DNA of 64,000 nt from Weissella oryzae SG25 (GTDB lineage: Bacteria > Bacillota > Bacilli > Lactobacillales > Lactobacillaceae), in NCBI RefSeq assembly GCF_000691805.2, contig NZ_DF820488.1, forward strand, positions 86,542-150,541. The letters are read 5' to 3'. The notes beneath the pieces were generated by a model. The model searched no databases and was not told where the DNA came from. It saw only the letters and a program-made list of their open reading frames with translations. The stretch's first letter is position 1, and the number at the start of each line of letters is the position of its first letter. This document shows, piece after piece, positions 18,114 through 27,341 of the stretch. The position numbers and the translations under genes are program-made.

Positions 18114-18163
18114 ACTAAGTTTAGCAATTAAACTTAGTAAAAGGCTAATTGGCCTTTTTTTTT
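18114..18163 (+). terminator. double-hairpin terminator
   Basis: ACTAAGTTTA / TAAACTTAGT with a 5-base loop, then AAAAGGC / GCCTTTT followed by a T-run. The second hairpin is the terminator for the gene ending at 18089. Confidence 0.85.
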
Positions 18164-18410
18164 GCAAATAATTTTAAATTTTGTTTCATTAAATGCCCTA
18201 ACCGATACCTTCCAGATTGGATGTTATCAAGCAAAGCAGCGACGGTTGTTTTTGACACTAAGTTGTTATGTCAGTTTGCTTTATTACCTATGAGAATGAA
18301 ACAATAGACTTTCGCCTATAAAGCAAAATAGTAAGTTTACCTATAGTAATCACAGGCACCCAAGCATGTGTTAAAACTAATAAACAATTTTAGTTAATTT
18401 TTAAAATTAA
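18164..18410. other. gene-free stretch
   Basis: About 250 bases between two terminators. No gene, repeat or regulatory site is recognised. Confidence 0.5.
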
Positions 18411-18447
18411 AAAACTCAGGTCCTCTAAACAAAGAAGGCCTGAGCTA
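18411..18447 (-). terminator. terminator of the catalase gene
   Basis: GCTCAGG-C-CTT / bulged AGG-A-CCTGAG stem with a T-run on the minus strand (GAGTTTTTTAATTTT), about 70 bases after the katA stop. Confidence 0.75.
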
Positions 18448-18514
18448 AGTTATTTCTAAATTATATTTGAAGCGAACGTATTACTACGCTAAGAAAATAC
18501 TCTTAAACTACGTC

Positions 18515-19954
18515 TTAATTTGTTAAATGTATCTTCTTAGCAACTCGTTGTCCATAATCCGCATCTGCCGCTGTAAATTGCGCTACTGCCAATTTCTTGT
18601 TTTCCTCTGAGTCAATAGTACCTAATGATTCGGCAATTGCATCGGTCAACAATTCTTTTTGGTGCTCATCCATTAACCGATATAAGGCGCCAGGCTGACT
18701 AGTATAGTCAGGATCATACGCTGGATAATTTCCAGTTTCACCAGTTAATTTCACATTCGCAACTTTAGCCTCTGGATCAGCCATTGGTCCGCCCTTACTG
18801 TTAGGCTCATAATTAACCTCATCAGCTCCGTTTGCCCCGCTAGCCATAAAGCCATCACGTTCATAAGTATGAACTGGTACTCCTGGGCGGTTGACTTCAA
18901 TATCTTGATAATTTGCACCTAAACGATAGCGTTGTGCATCATTATATGCAAATAGTCGTCCTTGCAAAACTTTATCCTCTGATGGCTCAATTCCTGGCAC
19001 CATATTAGCTGGTGAGAAGGCCGCCTCTTCAACATCTGCAAAGAAATTATCTGGATTCCGATTAAGTACGAACTGACCCACTTCAATTAATGGATAATCT
19101 TTTTGTGAAATTACCTTAGTAACATCGAAGATATCATATTTATACCTTAGCCCCTCTTCATATGGAATGATTTGAACTTCTAGGGTCCAGGCAGGGAAAT
19201 CACCCTTTTCGATATCATCAAACATGGTTTCACGATACCAGTTTGTATTTGAACCTGCTAGCGCCTGCGCATCATGTGGTGTAAGATTTTTTATACCATG
19301 ATTTGTCCTGAAGTGATACTTAACCCAGAATTGCTCATTATCAGCATTAACCCATTTAAAGGTATGCGAACCATATCCGTGCATATGGCTAAAGCTATAT
19401 GGCAATCCACGATCAGAGAACAGGATTGTTACTTGATGCAGACTTTCTGGTGAATGTGAAAAGTAGTCCCATTGCATATTAGCATCTCGCAAACCAGTTT
19501 GTGGGTCGCGCTTTTGTGAGTGGATAAAGTCTGGGAACTTTAATGGATCATTAAGGAAAAATACCGGCGTATTATTACCCACGATATCATATAAACCGTC
19601 CTCAGTATAAAAACGGGTTGCAAAGCCATGAACATCCCGTAATGTATCAGGATAGCCCTTTTCTCCCGCTACACTAGAAAATCTGGCCATAACCCTTGTT
19701 GTCTTTCCTACACCATTAAACACTTTGGCTTTGGTGTAAGCGGACATATCATTAGTTAATTTGAAATACCCCATCGCACCTGATCCGTTTGCATGAACCA
19801 CACGCTCAGGAATTCTTTCACGATTAAAATGTGCCAACTTCTCAATCAATTGATAATCTTGCAGCAATAAAGGACCACGCTCACCAGCTGATAATGAGTG
19901 TTCATTATCGGCAAAAGGCTGTCCACTCTTAGTTGTTAGTTTTTCATTTACCAT
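18515..19954 (-). CDS. katA: haem catalase
   Basis: 479 residues, typical small-subunit clade. The distal histidine is His54 in ERVVHANGSGAMGYF, the partner Asn127 in DIVGNNTPVFFLND, and the proximal haem tyrosine about residue 337 in GRLFAYNDAQRYRLG. It breaks H2O2 to water and oxygen in the cytoplasm. Lactic acid bacteria of this group normally cannot make haem and need it from outside (established knowledge). The longest ORF starts nine codons earlier, but GAGGGGG precedes this ATG. An inverted repeat lies in its promoter region. Confidence 0.95.
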   Translation of the reverse strand: MVNEKLTTKSGQPFADNEHSLSAGERGPLLLQDYQLIEKLAHFNRERIPERVVHANGSGAMGYFKLTNDMSAYTKAKVFNGVGKTTRVMARFSSVAGEKGYPDTLRDVHGFATRFYTEDGLYDIVGNNTPVFFLNDPLKFPDFIHSQKRDPQTGLRDANMQWDYFSHSPESLHQVTILFSDRGLPYSFSHMHGYGSHTFKWVNADNEQFWVKYHFRTNHGIKNLTPHDAQALAGSNTNWYRETMFDDIEKGDFPAWTLEVQIIPYEEGLRYKYDIFDVTKVISQKDYPLIEVGQFVLNRNPDNFFADVEEAAFSPANMVPGIEPSEDKVLQGRLFAYNDAQRYRLGANYQDIEVNRPGVPVHTYERDGFMASGANGADEVNYEPNSKGGPMADPEAKVANVKLTGETGNYPAYDPDYTSQPGALYRLMDEHQKELLTDAIAESLGTIDSEENKKLAVAQFTAADADYGQRVAKKIHLTN

Positions 19955-20011
19955 ATTTTTCCCCCTCTTCGAAAATAGCATGGCATAACATAGATAACAA
20001 ATATTTATCCT

Positions 20012-20026
20012 TACAATCTAATTGTA
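20012..20026 (-). promoter_or_regulatory. inverted repeat upstream of katA
   Basis: TACAAT-CTA-ATTGTA, a perfect 6-3-6 repeat about 60 bases before the ATG. It is similar in base content to Fur/PerR-type boxes but has a spacer of three, not one, so the regulator is not certain. Confidence 0.4.
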
Positions 20027-20153
20027 TCACTATATAAAATATTCAAAATGACTTTTATCAAGAGATTTTATATTCTAAAACTTGAATCAATCAAAAGCAG
20101 CAATATATGCCCAATCAAAGCTTTTTATTCGGTATTTTTAAGGCCTTAATCAA

Positions 20154-20203
20154 AAAATGAGCCCTAGGTTTAAGAAAATTTTCTTAAACCTAGGGCTCAT
20201 TTT
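20154..20203. terminator. 50-base perfect palindrome, bidirectional terminator
   Basis: Two 25-base perfect arms (outer AAAATGAGCCCTAGG) meet at AAAATTTT. Outer A/T-runs let it end the small gene at 20241 and block reading toward it. It separates this gene from katA. Confidence 0.8.
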
Positions 20204-20240
20204 GAACTAAGTAAAAAGGTAATTATTACTAACATTACAC

Positions 20241-20528
20241 TTAATCTGTGTAGTAGATAATTATCCTCTGGTCATCATAATTAAAAGCAAAGCCAATTCG
20301 ATATTCAGTAACAACATTAGTTACCAATTCAACCTCACTACTTAATGGTAGCTCTAAAGTTGCTTGATTTCTCTCATTAGGCCATTCCAATTTAAGCATT
20401 TTTTTCTGACTATTTACCGTCGTTATAACTACACTACGAACTGTTTCTTTATCCTTAACAACGATATTAGAAAAATGCGTCCCATCCTGAAGTCCCAAAT
20501 CCTTAATTTTAATCATGTTCTTCTGCAT
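20241..20528 (-). CDS. hypothetical protein, 95 residues
   Basis: No family recognised. It is soluble, has no signal peptide and is predicted mostly beta, with a run of charged strands (KKMLKLEWPNERNQATLELP) and ends YDDQRIIIYYTD. The ATG chosen follows AGGTGGGG; an in-frame GTG four codons upstream lies within that SD. The strong palindromic terminator after it supports a real gene. Single-gene unit. Confidence 0.6.
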   Translation of the reverse strand: MQKNMIKIKDLGLQDGTHFSNIVVKDKETVRSVVITTVNSQKKMLKLEWPNERNQATLELPLSSEVELVTNVVTEYRIGFAFNYDDQRIIIYYTD

Positions 20529-20784
20529 GAATTTCCCCACCTAAACTCACAAGATAAAACCATTATATAACGAATTTTCAATGATTTATATTTTACACTA
20601 ATATATAAGGCACTAATTCCCACTAGCTATTTTATATACCCTTAACTCATCAATAAAAATAATTAAACTAGTCAATATACATACAATATTTTTAAGGCCA
20701 CTCTTCTTTTTTCTTTACTAAAAGCTATTCAAAAAACGAAAATTATCCTTACTTTCGAAGTGCTTTATATTACTAACCGCATTC

Positions 20785-21804
20785 TTAATCTACTTCTAAC
20801 ATATGAATTGCTTTTAATAAGGCAAGCTTTGTAAAGTTTCCGTTTTTAAGGGCCGTTTGGATTGGCTTTACATGCTTAAGCATAGTTACATATTCATCTG
20901 CAGTTAAATGCTTAATTTTTTCTGCTAACTCTTCAAAAGAATCAATCGCAAAGCCAATATTCTTTTGAGTGACGTATTCAGCTTGCGCTGAATCCTTTCC
21001 AACAATCACTGGTAATCCCGCTGCCAAATAAAACGATAGTTTAAAGGGGCTATTTAATGTACCATAAAAATTCCAGTCATCTGCCAAATTAATTCCACCA
21101 GTCAGACTAACTAATCCAAAGCCACCATCAAATTGTGTTAATAACTCTTCTTCTGTTTTGAATCCATTGTAAGAAATATTACTTTTTGCTGGTTCGTTGT
21201 CACTCCCATAAATTTCAATCAATAGGTCAACGTTTTCATTGATTTTTTTTAATGGGCGTCCGCTAACTATATATATCTTTTTGCTGAGTTCTTTGTTTTT
21301 CATGGGTATATTATGTGGAAAATCAAATAAACCAAGTGACACCATTTTGACGTTCACTTCATCATGTTGTAAGCGCTTTAGCATACTATCATTATGAACT
21401 ATTAGTAAATCAAATCGTCTTAACTGTTCCAACCAAAAATCACTTTTGACCCTATTCTCATCACTTATATCAAGATCTTTTGCAAAATATGTCGGTACAT
21501 CATGAATAAAAGCAATAAGTTTGACGTTTGGAATTTTCCGTAAAAATCCAATGACTCTGGGTAAATATTCATAATTATAGACTCGATCAGGAAATTGAAG
21601 TACTACAACATCACCTGCTTGGACCGTCCCGAACCAACTTTCAATATAAAAATCCATAATCTCATAAGTTGGAAACAAATCTCTTGCATAATGATAGTTA
21701 ATCGTTTTAAACCCAATTTTTTGAGCTTCATCCGCAACAATCTGGTTCGGCCGATAAAGTGCCCCAGAAACCGCATCTGTTTCCATTCTTGTTATCCAAT
21801 ACAT
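20785..21804 (-). CDS. Gtf3-like / galactofuranosyltransferase-like glycosyltransferase
   Basis: 339 residues. The order of motifs fits the Gtf3/Glf group of GT-B sugar transferases: ADEAQKIGFKTINYHYARD at the start, GDVVVLQFP, VKLIAFIHDVPTY, FDLLIVHNDSMLKRL, then the nucleotide-sugar half with FDGGFGLVSLTGG and NSPFKLSFYLAAGLPVIVG. Gtf3 adds the second sugar on serine-rich adhesins in streptococci. A Ser-rich LPDTG protein is present in this window, but 41 kb away, so the link is only a suggestion. SD is AAAGGA. Confidence 0.75.
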   Translation of the reverse strand: MYWITRMETDAVSGALYRPNQIVADEAQKIGFKTINYHYARDLFPTYEIMDFYIESWFGTVQAGDVVVLQFPDRVYNYEYLPRVIGFLRKIPNVKLIAFIHDVPTYFAKDLDISDENRVKSDFWLEQLRRFDLLIVHNDSMLKRLQHDEVNVKMVSLGLFDFPHNIPMKNKELSKKIYIVSGRPLKKINENVDLLIEIYGSDNEPAKSNISYNGFKTEEELLTQFDGGFGLVSLTGGINLADDWNFYGTLNSPFKLSFYLAAGLPVIVGKDSAQAEYVTQKNIGFAIDSFEELAEKIKHLTADEYVTMLKHVKPIQTALKNGNFTKLALLKAIHMLEVD

Positions 21805-22179
21805 AATATTAATTCCTTTAACGTTTCTGTTATAAATTTATTCAGTCAATATCAATGCTTTTAATAATTAATGCCATGAACCATTTGATAAAAATATTTG
21901 ACTTAATTTAGAAAATGCAACTCTGTGTCTTAAGTAAGCTACCGATTTCAATACTAATTTTTGCACTTACCTTAATATTTCAAACTAAATCTTCTGGCAA
22001 CTAGTTGAATTAAACTTGCATAAATGATTAAAGTATCATACACAAATATACAATAAACTAAACATTTACCCTAATGTAATATACTACATTGGTTTTACGT
22101 TATCATTATTAAAAAGTAAGTTACGTTCAAATTACACCCAAAAATTACAAATTGGCTTACTTTAAACTCACCATGAAAT
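21805..22179. other. gene-free stretch
   Basis: 375 AT-rich bases upstream of the glycosyltransferase gene. No gene or clear site; a promoter for the glycosyltransferase is expected here but not obvious. Confidence 0.4.
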
Positions 22180-22869
22180 CTAAAAAGCAGCCTTATCTTG
22201 CGTTGTTAAATCGATTATTTTACCGAATGGTCGAGTAATTTCAAGATTGTTAAGCTTTCTTACGTAAGTTCCATAATAGCTACCAAATTCAGTCAACGTC
22301 ACTTTGTTAGCTATAAAATCTTCTAAATTCGCCATAAATTTTTGATACTCGCTATCGGTGTAAGGAATTAAAAGTACCTCATCATCTGCTAATAACAACC
22401 GATTGACCACGATAATTGCAGTTTGCTTATTGCCCGTCGTAAAAGGATGTAATTTTACAATCGTAGCAAATAATCTAGCAGCTTTTTCATATAAGTTGGC
22501 TCCACCACTGAGAGCCTCAGCAATTTTTTCGGCAAATAACGTTTCTGATACAATTGCTTTTACATTTTTCATAGTTTTATTATGTGTTGCTGTCTGTACT
22601 TCAGTCACTTCTAAAATACCTTTAGGCATTAGTAAATTAGTGTGTACCTTTTCAAAATCCGCAACCGTCACTTTGCCATCATTAGGCTCAATTGCACACC
22701 AAGCAGCCTTTAAAGCATAAATTATTGTCATATCAATTTGACTTGGCAAAACTACTGTATTGTTTGCTTTAACAAAATCAATCGTAGAACCTGCATCGGC
22801 TTGCAACCCTTCAAAACGTCCAACACTATAAAACAATAAGCCCATTTTCTTGTCATTAATTTGTTGCAT
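22180..22869 (-). CDS. Fic/Doc-family protein with altered core motif
   Basis: 229 residues. The Fic domain spans about residues 65-180. The core reads HPFTTGNKQT at 141-150, against the family pattern HPFx(D/E)GN(G/K)R. The catalytic His141, Pro and GN are kept, but the acidic residue that binds metal is Thr145 and the phosphate-binding Arg is Gln149. AMPylation is therefore doubtful; it may be inactive or do another reaction. No antitoxin or inhibitory helix gene is adjacent. The start has AGGGGAG upstream. Confidence 0.75.
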   Translation of the reverse strand: MQQINDKKMGLLFYSVGRFEGLQADAGSTIDFVKANNTVVLPSQIDMTIIYALKAAWCAIEPNDGKVTVADFEKVHTNLLMPKGILEVTEVQTATHNKTMKNVKAIVSETLFAEKIAEALSGGANLYEKAARLFATIVKLHPFTTGNKQTAIIVVNRLLLADDEVLLIPYTDSEYQKFMANLEDFIANKVTLTEFGSYYGTYVRKLNNLEITRPFGKIIDLTTQDKAAF

Positions 22870-23208
22870 CTTTAATTACTCCCCTTTTTCATCTCTTTAA
22901 AATTAATCTAATTGCACAGTACTTTTAGAGAAGCAAAATCTTACAATAATTGTAGATAATTACAGCTTTTTCCTAACCATCTAGCCTTTATTCTGAATTT
23001 CAAATAATTACATATACCACAAAATCAAATAAAAATTAATATTGCTATATTAACAGTAAATTTAATTTATGTTAAGACCATTTAATTCGATATATTTATA
23101 TAGATAAATACGCATAACCAAAATGTATTAAATAGAAAATTTAACGGCATTACTTAAAACTCACTTCTTTTTGCACATGAAAGCTTCACTTTAGTCGCTA
23201 TCTAAATC
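22870..23208. other. gene-free stretch
   Basis: About 340 AT-rich bases between the Fic gene and the ORF fragment at 23209. Nothing recognised. Confidence 0.4.
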
Positions 23209-23331
23209 TCAAAAGAACCGTTGACTCTCATCAGCCATGTAGATATAGTAGCTGTCAGAACCGGAGAAGTATGACGTGCCGATATCTAGCAACTTATACC
23301 AACTAAAATTAATACTAAACTTTTTAACCAT
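23209..23331 (-). pseudogene. possible 40-residue remnant of a surface-protein domain
   Basis: Frame reads MVKKFSINFSWYKLLDIGTS then YFSGSDSYYIYMADESQRFF. The aromatic-rich, SH3-like composition looks like real coding sequence, but there is no SD and it is isolated, so it may be the leftover end of a longer gene. No family assigned. Confidence 0.25.
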
Positions 23332-23427
23332 GCAACTTCTGATATGAAGGCTAGTCTAATTGCTTTGATCATTGTTGAATTAATTGCAAACAGCGAAAAA
23401 AACATTATCAAGCGTTCCCTTGCTAAA

Positions 23428-23454
23428 AGCGACCTGATAAATTATCAGGTCGCT
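23428..23454 (-). terminator. terminator of the beta-helix surface protein gene
   Basis: Perfect stem AGCGACCTGATA / TATCAGGTCGCT with a 3-base loop and a short T-run on the minus strand, 13 bases after the stop codon. Confidence 0.75.
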
Positions 23455-23466
23455 CTTATAATCTTC

Positions 23467-25551
23467 TTATGGCTTTTCTTTACGCTGCTTTATGGTTTGA
23501 TAAAATAATCCACTCGCTACTATTCCAGCTAACCCTAATAATTCTAACAAGCCAATATCTTGAAAGTCTGCCTTGGGCAAAACATTATTGGCTAACTGTG
23601 TCATTGGTTGTGATTGACCAGTTACATTAGTAATTTGAATAAGCTCGTTTAACTTTGACTCATCAAGCTCCTCAGTCGACTGATTATCCTCAACAACTAA
23701 ATTACCTGAACCATTCGTATCACCCGGACCAGGTGTTATATCGTCTGCAATCCATTTAGCATAGAGCCAAAAAGTACCATCTATAAGACTATTAGGAATT
23801 TGATCATTAACAAAATCCCAAGCATTTGTCAGGTCTGAATCACTAAACCAGCCCGCAAATGTGTAACCAGCTCTCACCGGTACGGCTGGCTCTTTAATGA
23901 TTTCACCAATATACCCGTTAAAATCAGGCACAACTGACCCGCCATTACTATTAAAACTCACTCTAGCAGCTGTCACTGTATCACCGTAGTATTGAATATC
24001 ATAATTGTTATAAGGTGATGTTAGCGCGGAGGTCGCGGTAACTCCCGCTACATTAGGACTATTTGCTAATGCCTGGTCAGCAGGTGCTAATTCCATTAAA
24101 GTGCTAGCCGAATTATTAGTGAAACTTGTACCTACTCGACTGACAGCTGGAATATTAACCTTACTTAGGTAGGCATTCGCATTATTCGCTGCCGTATTAT
24201 CCACTGGTACTTGATTATTATAAAAACCAATTGCCCCGCCATTTGCAGCTGTATTATTTGAGAATGTACAGTTATTTAGCGTCGTTTTGGTGCTACCAAT
24301 ATCCACGCCAAGCGCACCACCATTTTGCGTTGAGCTATTATTAGTAAATTGCGAGTTACTAATTTCCAAAGTCCCTTGCTTCATCATAAAAACACCACCA
24401 GGAAACTGAGCTTGATTGTTTTCAAAAGTACAGCTACCAATTGACATCAAGGTATTGGCTCCTAAGTAGGCTAAAACTGAACCGTATTTAGCTGAATTAT
24501 TACTGAAGGTTGCCCGCGCGATTCTGGTTGTTCCGGTATTAGTACCTTGCGCTTGCAAACATTCAATCGCTGCAGCTGTATGACCGGAAAAAGTCCCGCC
24601 AGTTAGATTAATGGGATTAAGAGATAAAATACCAATCGTATTATTTTTAAATGAAGCATTATCATACATGTAAATATATACGGTCGGTGCATCCGCAGCT
24701 GCCGAATAAATACCATAATAGCAATCCTGGAAACTTGCATTACCTAACATGACTAAGCGATGATTCGCGGCTGTGGCCAACCCACTTGGAATATAGGCTT
24801 GCGCCCAATTAGTAATTGTGGCGTTATCTTGTATTTGTACTTGTGAAATTCCCATCGCAATAATCGCATAATGAAAGTCATCACTCGGGCCACCGGCGGT
24901 CCAAGTTCCTTTCAAGGTTGTTGACCCAGTTAGTTTAAGTGTAGCTGTCCCACCCGCATTGCCCGTAAAAACCCCTTGCGGTGCATTCACCGAATCATCA
25001 ATAAATACATCATTAACCGTGAAATTTGCATTACCATTTAAGTTAAACGATACTACCCCTTGACCGATTGCAGTACCACTACCAACAATCTGCCCACCAG
25101 TCAATGTTATGTTAGTACCACTTGGAACACTAATATTAGCTGTACCCGTCAGCGTGCCATCAATTTCAATTGTATAGCTTGTACCATCTGTAGGAGCTGC
25201 CGCAATAGCACTAACTAGCGCTGTCAGATTACTGACTTGAACATCAATGGTTGCCGTAACTTCATCTTCTGCCATTGAATCATTATTTATTGACTCAGCT
25301 TCGATCATTTCTGAGCCACTTGTTACGTTATCTTGGCCGTTCTCCAATGATGATAATGAATCCCCCGGTGCGGCCAACAGATTCTCATTTATTCTTGCAT
25401 TTAATTGGCTTTCATCAGCCTTAACTACGCTATTGTTCATCATAAGCAAACCACTAGTTGCTAAATTTCCTGCCACAAAAGTTATCAGTCCCATAGCATA
25501 GACCCATTTTTTGCCATTCTTATACATACGATACGATTTTATTTCTCTCAT
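23467..25551 (-). CDS. KxYKxGKxW-signal surface protein with beta-helix and InlB-type repeat
   Basis: 694 residues. The N-terminus (KSYRMYKNGKKWVYAM, then a hydrophobic run) is a KxYKxGKxW-type signal. Residues about 100-510 have the Asn/Gly/Thr-rich pattern of a right-handed parallel beta-helix (many FxNNxA and GxFxxN units). Residues about 550-615 are a Listeria-Bacteroides (InlB B) repeat: AGYTFAGWFSDSDLTNAWDF, LYAKW. The end is LPKAD, hydrophobic segment, KQRKEKP: a sorting signal in which LPxTG is replaced by LPKAD. Likely role is adhesion or glycan binding. SD is AGAGGA. Confidence 0.85.
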   Translation of the reverse strand: MREIKSYRMYKNGKKWVYAMGLITFVAGNLATSGLLMMNNSVVKADESQLNARINENLLAAPGDSLSSLENGQDNVTSGSEMIEAESINNDSMAEDEVTATIDVQVSNLTALVSAIAAAPTDGTSYTIEIDGTLTGTANISVPSGTNITLTGGQIVGSGTAIGQGVVSFNLNGNANFTVNDVFIDDSVNAPQGVFTGNAGGTATLKLTGSTTLKGTWTAGGPSDDFHYAIIAMGISQVQIQDNATITNWAQAYIPSGLATAANHRLVMLGNASFQDCYYGIYSAAADAPTVYIYMYDNASFKNNTIGILSLNPINLTGGTFSGHTAAAIECLQAQGTNTGTTRIARATFSNNSAKYGSVLAYLGANTLMSIGSCTFENNQAQFPGGVFMMKQGTLEISNSQFTNNSSTQNGGALGVDIGSTKTTLNNCTFSNNTAANGGAIGFYNNQVPVDNTAANNANAYLSKVNIPAVSRVGTSFTNNSASTLMELAPADQALANSPNVAGVTATSALTSPYNNYDIQYYGDTVTAARVSFNSNGGSVVPDFNGYIGEIIKEPAVPVRAGYTFAGWFSDSDLTNAWDFVNDQIPNSLIDGTFWLYAKWIADDITPGPGDTNGSGNLVVEDNQSTEELDESKLNELIQITNVTGQSQPMTQLANNVLPKADFQDIGLLELLGLAGIVASGLFYQTIKQRKEKP

Positions 25552-25835
25552 TATGTCTGTCCTCTCAACCTAAATTATGTATTGCCTTCAAAATAAATTT
25601 CTACAATTACATAGTAACTAAGATATATTTTGTATTTAAAAAGGAAGTTAGACTTTTATATGAGTAAGTATCACATTTTGCTTATTATTGTTTTGATTTA
25701 GTGTATGGATACATCTTCACTTTGCCATACTAACTTGTTGATTATCATAATATCTAAGCATTTAAGCTCTTATATGAAGCAATATGCTCGGTACATTTTG
25801 GCTCCCACAGATAATCTCATCTTAATTTAATTACA

Positions 25836-25862
25836 AAAAAACATCTAACAAAAGTTAGATGC
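25836..25862 (-). terminator. terminator after tRNA-like element
   Basis: Stem GCATCTAAC / GTTAGATGT with loop TTTT and a T-run on the minus strand. A related hairpin follows the second tRNA-like element at 45636. Confidence 0.75.
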
Positions 25863-25870
25863 CTCGATAT

Positions 25871-25950
25871 ATTTCTTGCTGGAATTGAACTAGCGACTTT
25901 ATATTTAGTTAATACAATGCTAATACTCTAAACAGCTGCGTTAAAGGAAT
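25871..25950 (-). pseudogene. decayed tRNA-like element
   Basis: Reading the minus strand: acceptor strands ATTCCTT and AAGAAAT pair at six of seven positions; a T-arm GCTAG-TTCAATT-CCAGC has a 7-base loop; a D-arm-like AGCTGTTTAGAG and an anticodon-like arm around ATTGTATTA are present but poorly paired. The variable region is too long. It looks like a tRNA gene that has lost function; its former identity cannot be read with certainty. Confidence 0.45.
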
Positions 25951-26322
25951 AGCATTTATTAATTCAGTCAATGATAATCTAGGGCTTAGAACAGAGAGAA
26001 AGACGATAAAAATTGTTAATCAGCAAACTATTTAATTGTTGCACAAAATTAAAACGCCTGAATTTAATCAGGCGTTTTAACCTATTTAGTTACTCTCTGA
26101 TAAGTCGTAAAAATTCAAAACTATCAACTATGACCTCAGCCATCAATCGATTTCATATTAAATTTTATCTCAGGTAATCATGCTTTTGCATCTACTAAAA
26201 AAGAGCCAATATTACTATCAGCTCCTTGTTATTCAATTTTTGAGCAATATCAAAATATAATAGATTTGCTCCACCATGCCTATAATAGAATTCCAGTCAT
26301 CTGTAATTCAGAAAACTTTAAA
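25951..26322. other. gene-free stretch
   Basis: About 370 bases holding a clear terminator (26051-26078) and a weaker hairpin near 26200-26231 after the acetyltransferase gene. No coding sequence is supported. Confidence 0.45.
26051..26078 (-). terminator. hairpin terminator
   Basis: Perfect stem AAAACGCCTGA / TCAGGCGTTTT, loop of six, minus-strand tail TTTTAATTTT. It lies about 245 bases beyond the acetyltransferase gene and may end that transcript. Confidence 0.7.
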
Positions 26323-26832
26323 TTAGATATGTTTCTTTACAACTGCGGGATTCCCTGCAGCTAATACATTTGCCGGTATCGATTTTGTGACAACGCTGCC
26401 TGATCCAATTACAGTGTTGTCCCCAATTGTCACACCTGGGTTAATGATTACTCCACCACCTATCCAAACATTTTCACCAATAGTAACCTGTTCAGCTATA
26501 ACTAACCCAGTTTCTATACGTTCTTTTGCATTAACTGGATGGGTAGCCGTATATATTTGTACCCGAGGACCTAATGTAACATTATTTCCAAAAAAAATGT
26601 CACCAGTATCTATAAAGATGCATCCAGTATTCGCATAGAATTTTTCCCCAAAGTGAACATTACTTCCATAATCAATATAAAAAGGCGGTTCAATATACAC
26701 ATTCTGCCTTACTTCCAGATTGAACAGCTCGCTCTCCGCTGCCTTTAAGCTTGCTCCTGAATAAATACCATTATTTATCTCTTGTACTTTTTCTCTTTTA
26801 ACATTACGTTGTTGCCTATCTCTAACGGCCAT
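26323..26832 (-). CDS. maltose/galactoside O-acetyltransferase-type hexapeptide protein
   Basis: 169 residues. The left-handed beta-helix is clear from hexapeptide repeats (IEPPFYIDYGSNVHFGEKFY, VTIGENVWIGGGVIINPGVT, IGDNTVIGSGSVVTKSIP). A histidine in YTATHPVNAKER is the expected catalytic base. It belongs to the LacA/Maa/NodL group, which acetylates sugars with acetyl-CoA. It is about 15-20 residues shorter at the N-terminus than usual: the Mac domain start is missing. An upstream stop leaves no better start; SD-like GGGGTGGGAG precedes the ATG. Confidence 0.8.
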   Translation of the reverse strand: MAVRDRQQRNVKREKVQEINNGIYSGASLKAAESELFNLEVRQNVYIEPPFYIDYGSNVHFGEKFYANTGCIFIDTGDIFFGNNVTLGPRVQIYTATHPVNAKERIETGLVIAEQVTIGENVWIGGGVIINPGVTIGDNTVIGSGSVVTKSIPANVLAAGNPAVVKKHI

Positions 26833-27341
26833 TCTCCCACCCCTTGAGCTAAAATTTAAAATACCTTTTGATTATACAGTAAATTTAATTATTGGGCAAA
26901 AGCCATACAAAAGCCTTGTTTTCACCAAGTTAGTTAAATTATTTCTATTATGAAGCGCATCATTAACATTTCATTCTTAATGATTTCCATTTTTTTCATA
27001 AAAGTTGATTCAGTGTAAAAATAATCGGCATAATTAATAACTTTATATCAGCACAAAGGCTGTAACTTATCTTCTATATCTTGCAATTTTTTCCATGTTA
27101 AAAAACCTAAAATTTTTTAAATGCCTTTACTTTATCCATTTTGAAGTAAAGATTTTATATGCACTTTTCAAAAGGCATCAATTTTAAAAATGTTAATTAT
27201 CTCAATAATTTTTCTACAAATTAACTTCGGAAACATTAGTTATCCAATGTTTTTCTGCTTTATAAGTTGAGCCCCTACTTAAATACTTGGCTACTTCAAA
27301 AACCTATTTTTCCCCTCTGTAAAAGTAATCAGCAAAAAAGT
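26833..27341. other. gene-free stretch
   Basis: About 510 AT-rich bases between the acetyltransferase gene and the end of the synthase gene. No gene, strong hairpin or repeat seen. Confidence 0.45.
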
